Source: Halobacteriovorax marinus
GTDB lineage: Bacteria > Bdellovibrionota > Bacteriovoracia > Bacteriovoracales > Bacteriovoracaceae
Assembly: GCA_002163155.1 (NCBI GenBank)
Contig: MAAO01000004.1
Coordinates: forward strand, 1-64,000
Length of the DNA stretch: 64,000 nt
Direction of reading: 5' to 3'
The notes under the pieces are model-generated. The model worked only from the letters and a program-made list of their open reading frames with translations, searched no databases and was not told the origin of the DNA. Numbering within the stretch: position 1 is the stretch's first letter; each line of letters begins with the position of its first letter. This document shows positions 8,489-17,538 of this stretch, in pieces. A program made the translations under genes and the position numbers.

Positions 8489-9668
8489 TTTGAGCATACC
8501 CCTGATTAAATGTTTCTTCCGTTATTAAAGATTTTATATCTACCCATGCTTTCAGTCTATCCAAAGAGTCAAAATTCATAACGTCAATATTCTTAGTGAT
8601 GAATCGCCCTAACTTTGTCCCTACCTTGTTGTTCACACAAAGTCTGATCCTATTTTGCTTTAGAAACTCTTCATTTAAAAGTACAGAATCAGAAAGTAAA
8701 TTCAAGAGTATTGAATTCGATTTCGAATAATCATATAATACTGTTGCCAAATCATTATTTCCTTCTGAAACTCTTAAAATTGCCCTTTGGATATCATCCC
8801 TTACTCCATCAGTATCTGTATCAACTCCGTCATAATTGTTATAAACATCATCCGCAACAGGTTCTGGAACAGAAACGTGGTAAACAATTATTTCTTTTAT
8901 TATTTCGGACTCTTTCCCCTTTGAATCTACAACGACAAGTTTCACTTGATAAGTTCCAGCACCCGTAAAGTTTTTTTCGAAGACAGGAGAAATTACTTCA
9001 ATTTCTTCACCATCATCAATTGTCCACTTATAGAGCTCTACTTTCCTATTGCTACTGCCTGCTAGCGCTCCATTTAGAGACACTTTCCAATCCATATCAA
9101 CTCTATAACTAAAATCAGCAAGAGGATTTAACTCATAATCATAGACATTAACTAGTGATTCTTTAGTAGAAGATTCATTCTCAACATCTTCCACTGTTAA
9201 ATTTATTTTATGAATGCCATAACTTGTAATTGGAATTTCTATAATCTGACCGTCAAAGAAAGTTCCTTCTCCCACTAGCCAAGTATATGTTAAATCACTC
9301 CCTTCAGGATCTAAGGATAACTCTGCATTACAAATTAATTTAAATGAATCCGGCTGCTCGCATGAAAACTCAACAGTCGGTAACATGTTTATATGTAAGG
9401 TCTCTAGCTTTATACTTTCATCTTCAGCATCACTCACGACCAATTTAATGGCCACATCCCCTCTCTCCTCTTCTGTAAATTCATAGCTTAAAGCTTCAGT
9501 TGATTCCTGAAGAACACCATTCACATACCATTTAGATATAAGTAGATCAGAATCTTGATCTGTGGAATTATTTTGACAACTAAGAACAAAAGTACTTAGA
9601 AATTGGCAACTTAGTGCTGCAACAGGTGCATTATTACCATCAAGTAATATATGGACGCAAGAACCCAC
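8463..9668 (-). pseudogene. PKD-repeat surface protein lacking its 5' end
   Basis: About 401 codons can be read from a GTG at 9668, but no ribosome site or signal peptide precedes it and an in-frame stop lies 18 bases upstream. The remaining protein begins in mid-domain with NAPVAALSC, continues through about three PKD/Ig-like repeats (SKWYVNG, LTYTWLVGEG, ELYKWTIDDGEE are the conserved tryptophan strands), then GVDTDTDGVRDDIQ and a helical tail. An envelope or secreted protein of this type needs a leader, so I read it as 5' truncated. The break lies about 60 bases from the 3' end of tmRNA, a favoured integration site. It may still be translated from a cryptic start. Confidence 0.6.
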
Positions 9669-9678
9669 ATGGGTTCTT
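9659..9678. repeat. Perfect inverted repeat at the tmRNA/PKD-gene junction
   Basis: AAGAACCC (9659-9666), loop ACAT, GGGTTCTT (9671-9678). It lies where the truncated PKD frame begins, 48 bases beyond the tmRNA CCA end. It could terminate ssrA, but no U-tract follows on the minus strand. It could also mark the recombination junction. Confidence 0.55.
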
Positions 9679-9725
9679 GAGACCTACTTAAACACCTGAA
9701 TTTTAAAGGGTTTTCAGTATAAAAC

Positions 9726-10102
9726 TGGTGGAGGTGGCGAGAATCGAACTCGCGTCCGAATTAATTTCTATAGAGCGGACTACGTGCGTAGTCTACGGTT
9801 ATCGTCAGTAGACAAGACTGTCCGAGATACGCGACCTCGACAAACCCCATTCGTTTTTTGAGATGGTTTTCATGGCAGTTCCATCAAGCCCGTTTTATTT
9901 GTGGACTTACCAAGGTTGCTTACTTTTTGTTATCGGTGTAAGCCCCTCATGCTTTATGGTTTTGCTTATTAAGCAGCCATTGGCATAGCGAAATCGTTCG
10001 ATTTAGCAATTATGGTTTGGGCTCCTTTTTACCAGGACCTTGGAGACCAACCTGGACACGCCCACAAAATTTCCAGTAACCCGTCGAAACCAGGGCACCC
10101 CC
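9726..10102 (-). ncRNA. ssrA: Transfer-messenger RNA (tmRNA)
   Basis: About 377 nt on the minus strand. The 5' end GGGGGTG pairs with CACCTCC at the 3' end (one G-U), followed by ACCA, so CCA is encoded. The 5' segment has the diagnostic TGGTTTCGACGGG and the 3' segment the T-arm GTTCGATTC. The tag frame lies at 9966-10007 and reads AKSNDFAMPMAA before tandem TAA stops; the resume codon is GCT. tmRNA rescues stalled ribosomes with SmpB, whose gene is at 42831. The 3' end is a common site for integration of mobile DNA, in keeping with the disturbed genes on that side. Confidence 0.95.
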
Positions 10103-10201
10103 ACGAAATATTTGCGAAGTTGTAATTTAACATAAGTAGATACGTAAGGCCATACTGAGCCCATCGCGTCAATTATCATTAAACACTTCATCATCAACCT
10201 C

Positions 10202-10663
10202 CTATTGATAGAACTTCTTAAACTCTAGATTGAAATCAATCACTCCTTCACCCAGATAACTAATGGCAACACCCTCGGCTTCCGCCAGTACAATGGTAGA
10301 ACCGTTGGCAATATGGACGCCGTACTTGGAACTACAGCGCCCCTCACCCTTGCCAGAATTGGTCACTGAATAAGTTTTATCGTCAGCATAACAATAGAGC
10401 CCCTCACTGGTTTCTATCCACACACTCTCGTGTTTAGCTAGATAGCTCTTTGGAAAGTTTGGAATTCGAAATTCCGCCACATCGTAGGCAATCAGCGTAT
10501 CATTTGCTTGGATATAGACCTTCTCTCTTATCTCCACTATCACCGACTCTCGAGTGACATTAACCGGCGTAATATCAGTAGTTGTACTTTCCCCTTCACT
10601 CTTACATCCCACAACCACACTCATCATGGTCATCACTAGAAATAGATTCATAACAACTTTCAT
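10202..10663 (-). CDS. Small lipoprotein
   Basis: About 153 residues. Two ATGs lie 6 bases apart; the second (10663) has GAGGG at the better spacing. The signal peptide MKVVMNLFLVMTMMSVVVGC ends in a lipobox. The mature protein is beta-rich with three Cys (LYCYADD, GRCSSK and the lipid-bearing one). No family recognised. It is divergent from the DUF1304 gene, with a 7-6-7 inverted repeat between them. Confidence 0.6.
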   Translation of the reverse strand: MKVVMNLFLVMTMMSVVVGCKSEGESTTTDITPVNVTRESVIVEIREKVYIQANDTLIAYDVAEFRIPNFPKSYLAKHESVWIETSEGLYCYADDKTYSVTNSGKGEGRCSSKYGVHIANGSTIVLAEAEGVAISYLGEGVIDFNLEFKKFYQ

Positions 10664-10731
10664 TTTCATACCCTCATGTAACTTGCGTCCTCATGCCTAG
10701 AATAAAAATAACCCGAAGCGGAATTTCTCTC

Positions 10732-10751
10732 TACTTACACTTTCGTAAGTA
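10732..10751. promoter_or_regulatory. Inverted repeat between divergent genes, candidate operator
   Basis: TACTTAC (10732-10738), 6-base spacer, GTAAGTA (10745-10751). Perfect 7-bp arms, with a geometry typical of a homodimeric repressor site, placed between the divergent lipoprotein and DUF1304 genes. The binding protein is unknown. Confidence 0.45.
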
Positions 10752-10807
10752 AAATTTTATCCCTGTGATATAATTGAAATCACTCACTTATTAAAAAAGG
10801 AAAAGTT

Positions 10808-11173
10808 ATGATTCTAACCATTCAAATCCTCACGGGGTTAATCGCCCTCATCCATATCTACTTTCTAGTGCTAGAAATGTTCTTATGGGACAAACCCAAA
10901 GGTCTTAAAGTTTTTGGTCAAACCCAAGAAATGGCCACGGCAACTAAAGTTTTAGCGGCCAATCAAGGACTCTATAATGGCTTTCTTTCAGCGGGTCTTA
11001 TCTGGGGACTTTTTGTAGGAGGAGTTGTAGGTTTCCAATTCTGCGTCTTCTTTCTAAGCTGTGTAGTAGTAGCAGGACTTTACGGAGCGTACAGTGTGAA
11101 TAAGAGAATTCTCTTTGTACAAGCTCTGCCCGCAGCGGTTGCACTTGGTTTAACTCTCTGTTGTGGTCAGTAA
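10808..11173 (+). CDS. DUF1304 family membrane protein
   Basis: 121 residues with four membrane segments. The hallmark of the family is the N-terminal helix with HIYFLVLEMFLW followed by an NQGLYNGFLSAGL helix; both are present. The start follows AAAAAAGGAAAAG. The family has no established biochemical role. Its stop is 3 bases from the stop of the convergent histidine kinase. Confidence 0.88.
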   Translation: MILTIQILTGLIALIHIYFLVLEMFLWDKPKGLKVFGQTQEMATATKVLAANQGLYNGFLSAGLIWGLFVGGVVGFQFCVFFLSCVVVAGLYGAYSVNKRILFVQALPAAVALGLTLCCGQ

Positions 11174-11176
11174 TTT

Positions 11177-14038
11177 TTAAGCGGCGAGATCATTGAAGAC
11201 GCGGCTAATTTCAGCAGCACTTATTGGTTTCGCTATAAAGTCATTCATGCCTGCATCGAAGCAGGCATCTCTATCTTCTTGAAAAATATTAGCAGTCATC
11301 GCCACAATCCGTGGCCCTTCGGATCCATATATCTTGCGAATTTCTCTAGTACAAGTCACCCCGTCCATTATGGGCATTTGCATATCCATGAAAATCAAAT
11401 CGTATGTACTCTTCTCAAGGGCCAGTAATGCTTCAACTCCATTTTCTGCCAAGTCACAGCGATAACCAAGCTTTCGTAATAACATCATAGCAATTTTCTG
11501 ATTGATTTTATTATCTTCCACTAAGAGAATTTTCATCACTCTAGAGTCATCCTCTGCCTTATGCAGGGGAATAACTTTAGCTTTATGCTCTTCTCTTCGC
11601 TTACTACTCTCGATCTCTAGAAGATTAACTTCAAAAAAGAAAGTTGAACCTTTCCCCAGCCTACTCTCCAGCCAAATTTTCCCGTGCATGAGGTTTGCCA
11701 GTTTCGCCGCAATGGCGAGACCCAGACCTGTTCCTCCAAATTTTCTAGTAATTGAAGTGTCCCCTTGCTCAAAGGCATGAAAGAGAACCTTCTGATTCTT
11801 CTCACTAATTCCCATTCCAGAATCCGTCACAGAAAAAGCGATTGTATTCAAGTCCCCCTCTTTTCCCCCTAGGGCGACTTTCACCACGACTTGTCCAATC
11901 TCAGTAAACTTAATAGCATTATCTAAGAAATTTAAGAGCACTTGTTTAATTCGCATGGGATCTCCCCTAAAGTACTCCCCTAAACTTTCCTGAAAGACGA
12001 CCCCCACTTGCAACCCTTTCATATTCGCCTTATGAGTCACCAAACTCACAACTTCCTCTACTGTATCTCTTAGATGAAAAGTCTTTAGCTCAATTTCAAA
12101 TTTTCCCGATTCGATCTTACTATAGTCGAGCACATCATTAATAATTCCCAAAAGGATATCACTCGACTCTCTAATAGTTTTCATCATATCAACTTGACCG
12201 ATAGTGAGATCGGTTTTCTCTAACAACTCCACCATCCCCACAATACCATTCATGGGAGTTCGGATTTCGTGACTCATATTTGCGAGAAATTCTTCCTTCG
12301 CCTTAGCGTGAATCTTAGCCGCTTCCTGTCTTTTAATAATTTCAAGTTCTAAGATTTTTCTGTCTAGTACGCTTCCTAGTTCTTCTCCAATTTTCTTAAG
12401 AGCACTCATAAACTCTCGATCCACATCTCTTTCGTCTAGGGAGTGAAATTCTAGAATCGAAACAAGCTCTTCTTTATAGAACACCGGAATACAGATGCAG
12501 CTCTTTAATTTCATTTGGGTATTAATAGAGCTTTGAAAGTAGATTTCATTCTCAGGATTTCTTACTTCCCATAGACAGCGTCTCTCTTCTAGAGTTCTCA
12601 TTGCGAGACTCTCTTTGAGTATCACTTTATCAACTTCATCATCAGCTAGTGCTAGTTGGTCAGTAAGCATTGTCTTAAAAACTTCTGAATCAATGAGAGT
12701 ATTTTTCTCCACTAAGTAGAGGTGGCCACAGTGCCAATTAAAGAGGTGACAAAAGTCGTCTATAAATTCTAAGTAGACACTCATAGGATCTTTAGTCTTT
12801 GCAGTCCGCTCTACAACTCGATTGAGAATTTTCAAGAGATTTCCTTCAACTTCGTAGTACTTCCTTTGAAATATCTCTTGTTCTTGTAAGCGTTTTTTCT
12901 GTGTTATATCAGTTGTAATATAGACATACTTATCAATTACGCCTTTCTTATTACGGGTAGGATAGATAGACGAAGAGACCCAGTAAATAATTCCATCTTT
13001 TGCCCTATTACAAATTTCCCCCTCCCATACGTTGCCAATAGTGATTGTGTCCCACATTCCTTTGTAAAAATCATTAGAGTGTAGTCCCGATTTAATAATA
13101 CTATGATTCTTCCCTAACACCTCTTCTCTTTCATACTTTGAAACTTCACAGAATTTATCATTTACAAAAATGATATTTCCTACGCTATCGGTTTCTGAAA
13201 CCATGGAACGGGCATTTAGGGCATCTTGAATTATTTCCACATCGTTAAATTCACTCTGCCAATTATTTAATCTATCAATCATACTCCAAGAGACACCTAG
13301 AAGCGGAATGGCGTAGCTTAGAAACTCTAAGTAGTGAACGATACTATCGTGTCTCTCAATGAGAAAACCAGGGACAATAAAGGCAAATCCAATTGCGAGA
13401 ATACGAGGAAAAAAACTCAGTAGAATACTTTGTAATAGTTTTCCCTTTCCCTTCACATATCGAAAAAAAGAAAAGAAGGCCAAAGAATTAATTATGAATG
13501 TTGCCAATTCAATCGGTCTTCTAAAGAGAGAGACCTCAAACTGTGTTTGAAAGCTATCACCTCTTGTTATTATTAAGAAACTTGCCAAGATTGTGGAAAG
13601 TCCAAAGAAGACCCCCATGGTGATCACTTCTTTCTTTTTAGCTTTAGAAAATATATGGCAAAAGAAAGAGGCGCATAAAATCATAGATGCGGAAAAAACT
13701 TTTCCTAGGGCCCAGAGATGTGACGAATGATTACCGAGTAAGGGAAAGATTTGTATAAAGTCCATCACTCCACAACAGAGAATGGCATATCCAAAAGAAG
13801 AGAGCATGATGTCCTCTTCAAATTTTTGTCCTACAATTAATAAGAAAGAAACTAGAAGTGCTAAGAAGAAACCGCTCCACTCTAAGAGTCTATTTATATG
13901 ATAGATCCACCCCTGAGAGAATTCCTCCGTAGGATTTAAAAAGTAAATAGACATGACAAAGGGAATAACACTAAGACTCACTAATAAGTAAATGGTCTTT
14001 CGTGGAAATTGCCTCGCCTTAAAATTCAATTCGGCCAT
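11177..14038 (-). CDS. Hybrid sensor histidine kinase (7TM-PAS-GAF-HisKA-HATPase-REC)
   Basis: 953 residues. Residues about 15-255 hold roughly seven membrane helices, a MASE-type input region. A PAS domain with PAC tail follows (about 270-385, ending YVYITTDITQKK). A GAF-like domain spans about 400-575 (CICIPVFYKEEL). The dimerisation/phosphoacceptor motif is HEIRTPMNGIVG. The ATPase has an N box (LDNAIKF) and G boxes (DSGMGIS, GGTGLGLAI). A C-terminal receiver shows LLVEDN, the acceptor Asp in IFMDMQMPIMDG and FIAKP. The kinase autophosphorylates and passes phosphate to its own receiver; the output partner is not adjacent. The signal is unknown. Confidence 0.93.
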   Translation of the reverse strand: MAELNFKARQFPRKTIYLLVSLSVIPFVMSIYFLNPTEEFSQGWIYHINRLLEWSGFFLALLVSFLLIVGQKFEEDIMLSSFGYAILCCGVMDFIQIFPLLGNHSSHLWALGKVFSASMILCASFFCHIFSKAKKKEVITMGVFFGLSTILASFLIITRGDSFQTQFEVSLFRRPIELATFIINSLAFFSFFRYVKGKGKLLQSILLSFFPRILAIGFAFIVPGFLIERHDSIVHYLEFLSYAIPLLGVSWSMIDRLNNWQSEFNDVEIIQDALNARSMVSETDSVGNIIFVNDKFCEVSKYEREEVLGKNHSIIKSGLHSNDFYKGMWDTITIGNVWEGEICNRAKDGIIYWVSSSIYPTRNKKGVIDKYVYITTDITQKKRLQEQEIFQRKYYEVEGNLLKILNRVVERTAKTKDPMSVYLEFIDDFCHLFNWHCGHLYLVEKNTLIDSEVFKTMLTDQLALADDEVDKVILKESLAMRTLEERRCLWEVRNPENEIYFQSSINTQMKLKSCICIPVFYKEELVSILEFHSLDERDVDREFMSALKKIGEELGSVLDRKILELEIIKRQEAAKIHAKAKEEFLANMSHEIRTPMNGIVGMVELLEKTDLTIGQVDMMKTIRESSDILLGIINDVLDYSKIESGKFEIELKTFHLRDTVEEVVSLVTHKANMKGLQVGVVFQESLGEYFRGDPMRIKQVLLNFLDNAIKFTEIGQVVVKVALGGKEGDLNTIAFSVTDSGMGISEKNQKVLFHAFEQGDTSITRKFGGTGLGLAIAAKLANLMHGKIWLESRLGKGSTFFFEVNLLEIESSKRREEHKAKVIPLHKAEDDSRVMKILLVEDNKINQKIAMMLLRKLGYRCDLAENGVEALLALEKSTYDLIFMDMQMPIMDGVTCTREIRKIYGSEGPRIVAMTANIFQEDRDACFDAGMNDFIAKPISAAEISRVFNDLAA

Positions 14039-14177
14039 ATAGATTCTTTTCGTTAAATAGCTAGAAATGATTGATATAATTGTGCCTAAAGATATGGTCC
14101 AAAACTCCTGATAAAAGTGTTTTAATACGAGGACTTAGCACCTAAAGTTAAAAGCTTAGATAACCGATTAGTAGAGT

Positions 14178-14630
14178 GTGAGAGAATACGTTTTACTATT
14201 GTTATTTATAACTGGACCAATTTGTTTTTCCAAAGAGAAGAGCGCGTGCCATCCTGAAAGTATTTTGGGAGAAGTATCCAGTTATGAATTGATTGGCGGT
14301 CATCTCAAAGAGAGAAGATCTTGGCATAAATTGCCAAAAGAAGTCAGCCTCCACACAGGAGAATTTGGTCGTCTAAAGTTCTCCGAAGGTCATAGTGTAA
14401 GACTCACGTACGACGGAAAATCCTACAAGAAAATTTTAACTAAGAAATTAGATCAATCATTTATTGCAGATATAAATTTTGTAAAATGGTTTGATGACGT
14501 GCACACCTTTAAAGGTGGCACCTTAAAATTTGAATTACTTAAATTACAAAAAAAGAACAAGAAAATTAAAAAGAAAGATAACCACAGAGTTATCTGTTCC
14601 TACAACATGGAAATTACCGGTGGCGACTAA
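14178..14630 (+). CDS. Small secreted protein upstream of M15-type peptidase
   Basis: 150 residues starting at GTG with a weak ribosome site. Signal peptide MREYVLLLLFITGPICFSK, then a beta-rich mature domain with two Cys and a Lys-rich stretch near the C-terminus (KLQKKNKKIKKK). The next gene starts inside its last codons, so the two are translationally coupled. Family not recognised; it may be an inhibitor or partner of the peptidase, by position only. Confidence 0.6.
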   Translation: MREYVLLLLFITGPICFSKEKSACHPESILGEVSSYELIGGHLKERRSWHKLPKEVSLHTGEFGRLKFSEGHSVRLTYDGKSYKKILTKKLDQSFIADINFVKWFDDVHTFKGGTLKFELLKLQKKNKKIKKKDNHRVICSYNMEITGGD

Positions 14631-15960
14631 ACTACTCTTCTCATTTCTTCTCTTACTTAATTCCCTACAGGCAATGCAGCTAGAGTGCAAAGACGTACTA
14701 GTTGATGAACCTCCCTTTTACGTCAGTGACGAATACAGGCAGGGAAATAAAGTCTGGGAAAATTTTAGAAATTTTGAAAATTCAAATATTAAAGACCGCT
14801 ATATTCCAAGAGGCTCAGTGGTGTTCATTGATGATGAACTCTATGAACAATCAGACGCCCCGTCGCACCGAGTCCCCGTACGAGTCCTTTCAGTTCCTAA
14901 CACGAAGACAGAAGATATGCTTAAGAAAACCAAGAGTCGTTCTCATGACTCTTTAAGAACCATGGTGAGTGGAATCTCTGGAAAGAAGAGAGTCAAAAGA
15001 GGAGACATTGGTTGGATGAGTAAGAGGAGTTTAAAAGTTTCTGGGAAGTACACTTTCACAGTGGCCAAAGACTCCCCTATTTACAAAACTCCTAATATTG
15101 ATTCCTCAAGAAATTACTACTTGAAGTTAGAAATGGACAATGGAAAATATCTCGCCGAATACTGTTGTACCCCTGACACAGAACCTGGTGAAGAAGTGTG
15201 TGTGGAAAAGTATAAAATGAAACTTATCAATGACGACGGCGATGAACTCTCCAGCAGTTATGTTGATCTTGGTCAGTGCTCTTTCCTGAGAGACTCCTTT
15301 CCCATTGCAGATAAGAATTTCTCTTCTGTAAGAGAGGTTTTAAAGAGTATGAAAGATGAGAGTCCCAGTTTAAAAATAACCGACCTAGAAATTCTTCCCG
15401 CTCACCAGCGCTGGAGAGGCACTAGCCCCACGGTACTGCGCGATGAATTGATAAAAATGCCTATTGAAGCGGGGACGAGAAAAGGTCCCTTTGGCAGTTA
15501 TCACTATAGAGGTGATGACAAAGTGAATTCCGATGCCTACTTCAAACCAAAATCTCTGTGTGTCTTTACTAAAGTTTTAAAAGAATGGCAGAAAGAATGT
15601 ACCACTCCAGGTTGTCAGGTTCAATTTGGCGACGCCTTCCATCCCCGCTCTTGGAAGGGACACAGTACCCACGGTTCAGGAAATTGTATTGATATCAGGC
15701 CGCTTAGAAAAGATGATGACGAAACGGTGAACGGCCTCAAGTATGGCTGGGAACGCTACAGTTATGAAAAGACAAAGAAATTCGTTGAGTTGTTATCTCG
15801 GGCGGGGGGAACCAAGCTCTACTTCAATGATCCCGATGTCGTAAAAAACACCAAGGCCGCTTACGTCGGTGGACATGCAGATCATATTCACGTATGTTTC
15901 CCGGAAAATGAAAAGAAGACTCAAGAAGTCTGTGAAAATGGGATCCCTAGTGCCAAGTAA
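14620..15960 (+). CDS. Secreted peptidase, M15 (VanY/D-Ala-D-Ala) type
   Basis: The frame is open from 14530, but the GTG at 14620, 8 bases after GGA, gives a good signal peptide (MATKLLFSFLLLLNSLQA). I choose it: about 446 residues. The C-terminal domain has STHGSGNCIDI, matching SxHxxGxAxD of M15 zinc peptidases (Ala replaced by Cys), and HADHIHVCF, which supplies the last zinc ligand (HxH). Known members cut D-Ala-D-Ala or cross-links in peptidoglycan. The N-terminal 270 residues look like an SH3-like or prodomain region with several Cys pairs (CCTPD, EVCVE). For a predator this could remodel prey or own wall; that is inference. Confidence 0.75.
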   Translation: MATKLLFSFLLLLNSLQAMQLECKDVLVDEPPFYVSDEYRQGNKVWENFRNFENSNIKDRYIPRGSVVFIDDELYEQSDAPSHRVPVRVLSVPNTKTEDMLKKTKSRSHDSLRTMVSGISGKKRVKRGDIGWMSKRSLKVSGKYTFTVAKDSPIYKTPNIDSSRNYYLKLEMDNGKYLAEYCCTPDTEPGEEVCVEKYKMKLINDDGDELSSSYVDLGQCSFLRDSFPIADKNFSSVREVLKSMKDESPSLKITDLEILPAHQRWRGTSPTVLRDELIKMPIEAGTRKGPFGSYHYRGDDKVNSDAYFKPKSLCVFTKVLKEWQKECTTPGCQVQFGDAFHPRSWKGHSTHGSGNCIDIRPLRKDDDETVNGLKYGWERYSYEKTKKFVELLSRAGGTKLYFNDPDVVKNTKAAYVGGHADHIHVCFPENEKKTQEVCENGIPSAK

Positions 15961-16480
15961 GAAGCGTGTTGTTGAATTAATGGAATACACTCCAATGTAT
16001 AAGCAATTCTATCTAAAAGAATGTAAAGTGCTGGAGAAAATTCTAAGAAGTAATTTAATCGACGTGCATCACATAGGCTCTACTGCCATTCCAAAAATTC
16101 TCGCCAAACCAACACTAGATATTATGTGTGTAGTGCACACGTTAGACGGAATTGCTGTCTTTAAAGATGAGTTTGAGAAACTAGGCCTTATTTTTAAAGG
16201 TGAAAACGGAATGGAAAATAGACTCTACTTTGTTCGCCTAGCTAAAGACGGAATCACTCACTTAAGTCATATCCATATTTTTGAAAAATTTGATGAGAGG
16301 ATTGAAGAACATCTGCTTTTTAGAGATCGTCTCAATCAAGATGAGTCACTAGCTAAGAAGTATGAAGCTAAGAAGATTGAACTTAAAGATATGTATGGAG
16401 ATGATCCTGCTAAGTACACTGAAGAAAAAGGTGCCTTTATTAAAATTCTAGCATCTGCCTTCGCAACAGCTCTAGACTAG
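15938..16480 (+). CDS. GrpB family (UPF0157) nucleotidyltransferase-like protein
   Basis: About 181 residues from the ATG at 15938, which overlaps the peptidase gene end by 23 bases. The family signature VHHIGSTAIPKILAKPTLDI is intact, corresponding to the nucleotidyltransferase-like core (GS motif and D-x-D-type residues). LSHIHIFEK and FRDRLNQDESLAKKYEAKK are also typical. Substrate unknown. The 3' end overlaps the convergent gene by 41 bases. Confidence 0.88.
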   Translation: MGSLVPSKKRVVELMEYTPMYKQFYLKECKVLEKILRSNLIDVHHIGSTAIPKILAKPTLDIMCVVHTLDGIAVFKDEFEKLGLIFKGENGMENRLYFVRLAKDGITHLSHIHIFEKFDERIEEHLLFRDRLNQDESLAKKYEAKKIELKDMYGDDPAKYTEEKGAFIKILASAFATALD

Positions 16481-17492
16481 AGTTTAAAAATAATGATCTA
16501 ATCGGTTTAAAGTCGTATCGTTTAGGTTCGACTTTATAACTTAAACTATCGTCAAAACAAGACTCATGTAAGAGATCTTTGGCATAGATTCCATACTTTG
16601 CTTTTTCAAACCTACAGCTTCTCTTCACCATTGGACAAACTCTGCCACCGGATTCTTTGAGTTTCTTGTAACCTATTCTGTGAGCGGCGGCTCCTATAAC
16701 TTTATTTCTTATTTCTTCAGTATCATATTCATTACAGTTTAAACTCTCGTCCCAACTATTATCCACAAAGCGCCGAAAGTTAAACTTACTATTGAGCTCC
16801 CATTGTCCTTCATGACATTTAAGCATGGGCTTACTTATATAAGAAGGAGAAGTGTTCGCAACTGGGTCTTTTGAAAAGAGAAAGAGTTGATTCCAAAAGC
16901 GCATTCCATTGTAATTCGCCACTAAATCAGCGTGAGAGTAAACTCCCGTAGTAGTCTTTCCAAAGTAGGTTCTTTCAGTAAACTTACCCCATTCTACTGC
17001 CTTTCTAACTGAAGCATCTTCTCTAAGATAAGCTCTTTTATAAAATCCCCATCCTTCTACTAGAAAGTGCCCTAGTTTATCTACACCAATGTTACGCCTA
17101 CCTATTTTCATAACTCCAAGTAGTCCCTTTAAATTTAAAGAGAATCCTTCTAGCCAACTTAGGGTTGCGTAAATTGAAAAATCAAATGGAGTTCTTTGAA
17201 TCATACTGTCAGGTAGGATTGAATCATAGTATACGGCTATTGAGTGACCAATAAAAGATACAGGTAATTCACCTTTGATAATTTTATAAATAGGTTCTGC
17301 TTCTTCTACATTTCGGGGACACTGAATTCTTTCACTGTTAAGTTTAATCGTGGCATGCTTGAGCCATACATGCATATTGTGATTGATTATTCTATCCGCA
17401 GATTTCTTAGCACCCATATAGGTATAAGAATCAATTTCCGCAGCGCGTGCGAGAGAGAGCATGAGAATAAAGGCCGTAAAGATTTTCAACAT
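16440..17492 (-). CDS. Secreted hypothetical protein
   Basis: 350 residues with a signal peptide (MLKIFTAFILMLSLARAAE). It contains GVDKLGHFLVEGWGFYKRAY and GVYSHADLVANYNGMRFWNQL; the His, Glu and Asp in these segments could be ligands or catalytic residues, but I cannot assign a family. At least five Cys occur in the C-terminal 150 residues. It is encoded opposite the last 41 bases of the GrpB gene. Probably a conserved periplasmic protein of this group. Confidence 0.6.
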   Translation of the reverse strand: MLKIFTAFILMLSLARAAEIDSYTYMGAKKSADRIINHNMHVWLKHATIKLNSERIQCPRNVEEAEPIYKIIKGELPVSFIGHSIAVYYDSILPDSMIQRTPFDFSIYATLSWLEGFSLNLKGLLGVMKIGRRNIGVDKLGHFLVEGWGFYKRAYLREDASVRKAVEWGKFTERTYFGKTTTGVYSHADLVANYNGMRFWNQLFLFSKDPVANTSPSYISKPMLKCHEGQWELNSKFNFRRFVDNSWDESLNCNEYDTEEIRNKVIGAAAHRIGYKKLKESGGRVCPMVKRSCRFEKAKYGIYAKDLLHESCFDDSLSYKVEPKRYDFKPIRSLFLNSSLELLRRQMLEF

Positions 17493-17538
17493 GGTACTAA
17501 AATAGCCTAAATCCTCAAAATTTATGGGAAAGTTGTAA

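Noticed and set aside
9659-9678. Hairpin as terminator of ssrA
   Set aside because: Kept as a repeat, but no U-tract follows, so a rho-independent terminator is not supported.
10003-10197. Open frame of 64 codons on the minus strand
   Set aside because: Lies across the 5' part of tmRNA and its promoter; the sequence is explained by ssrA.
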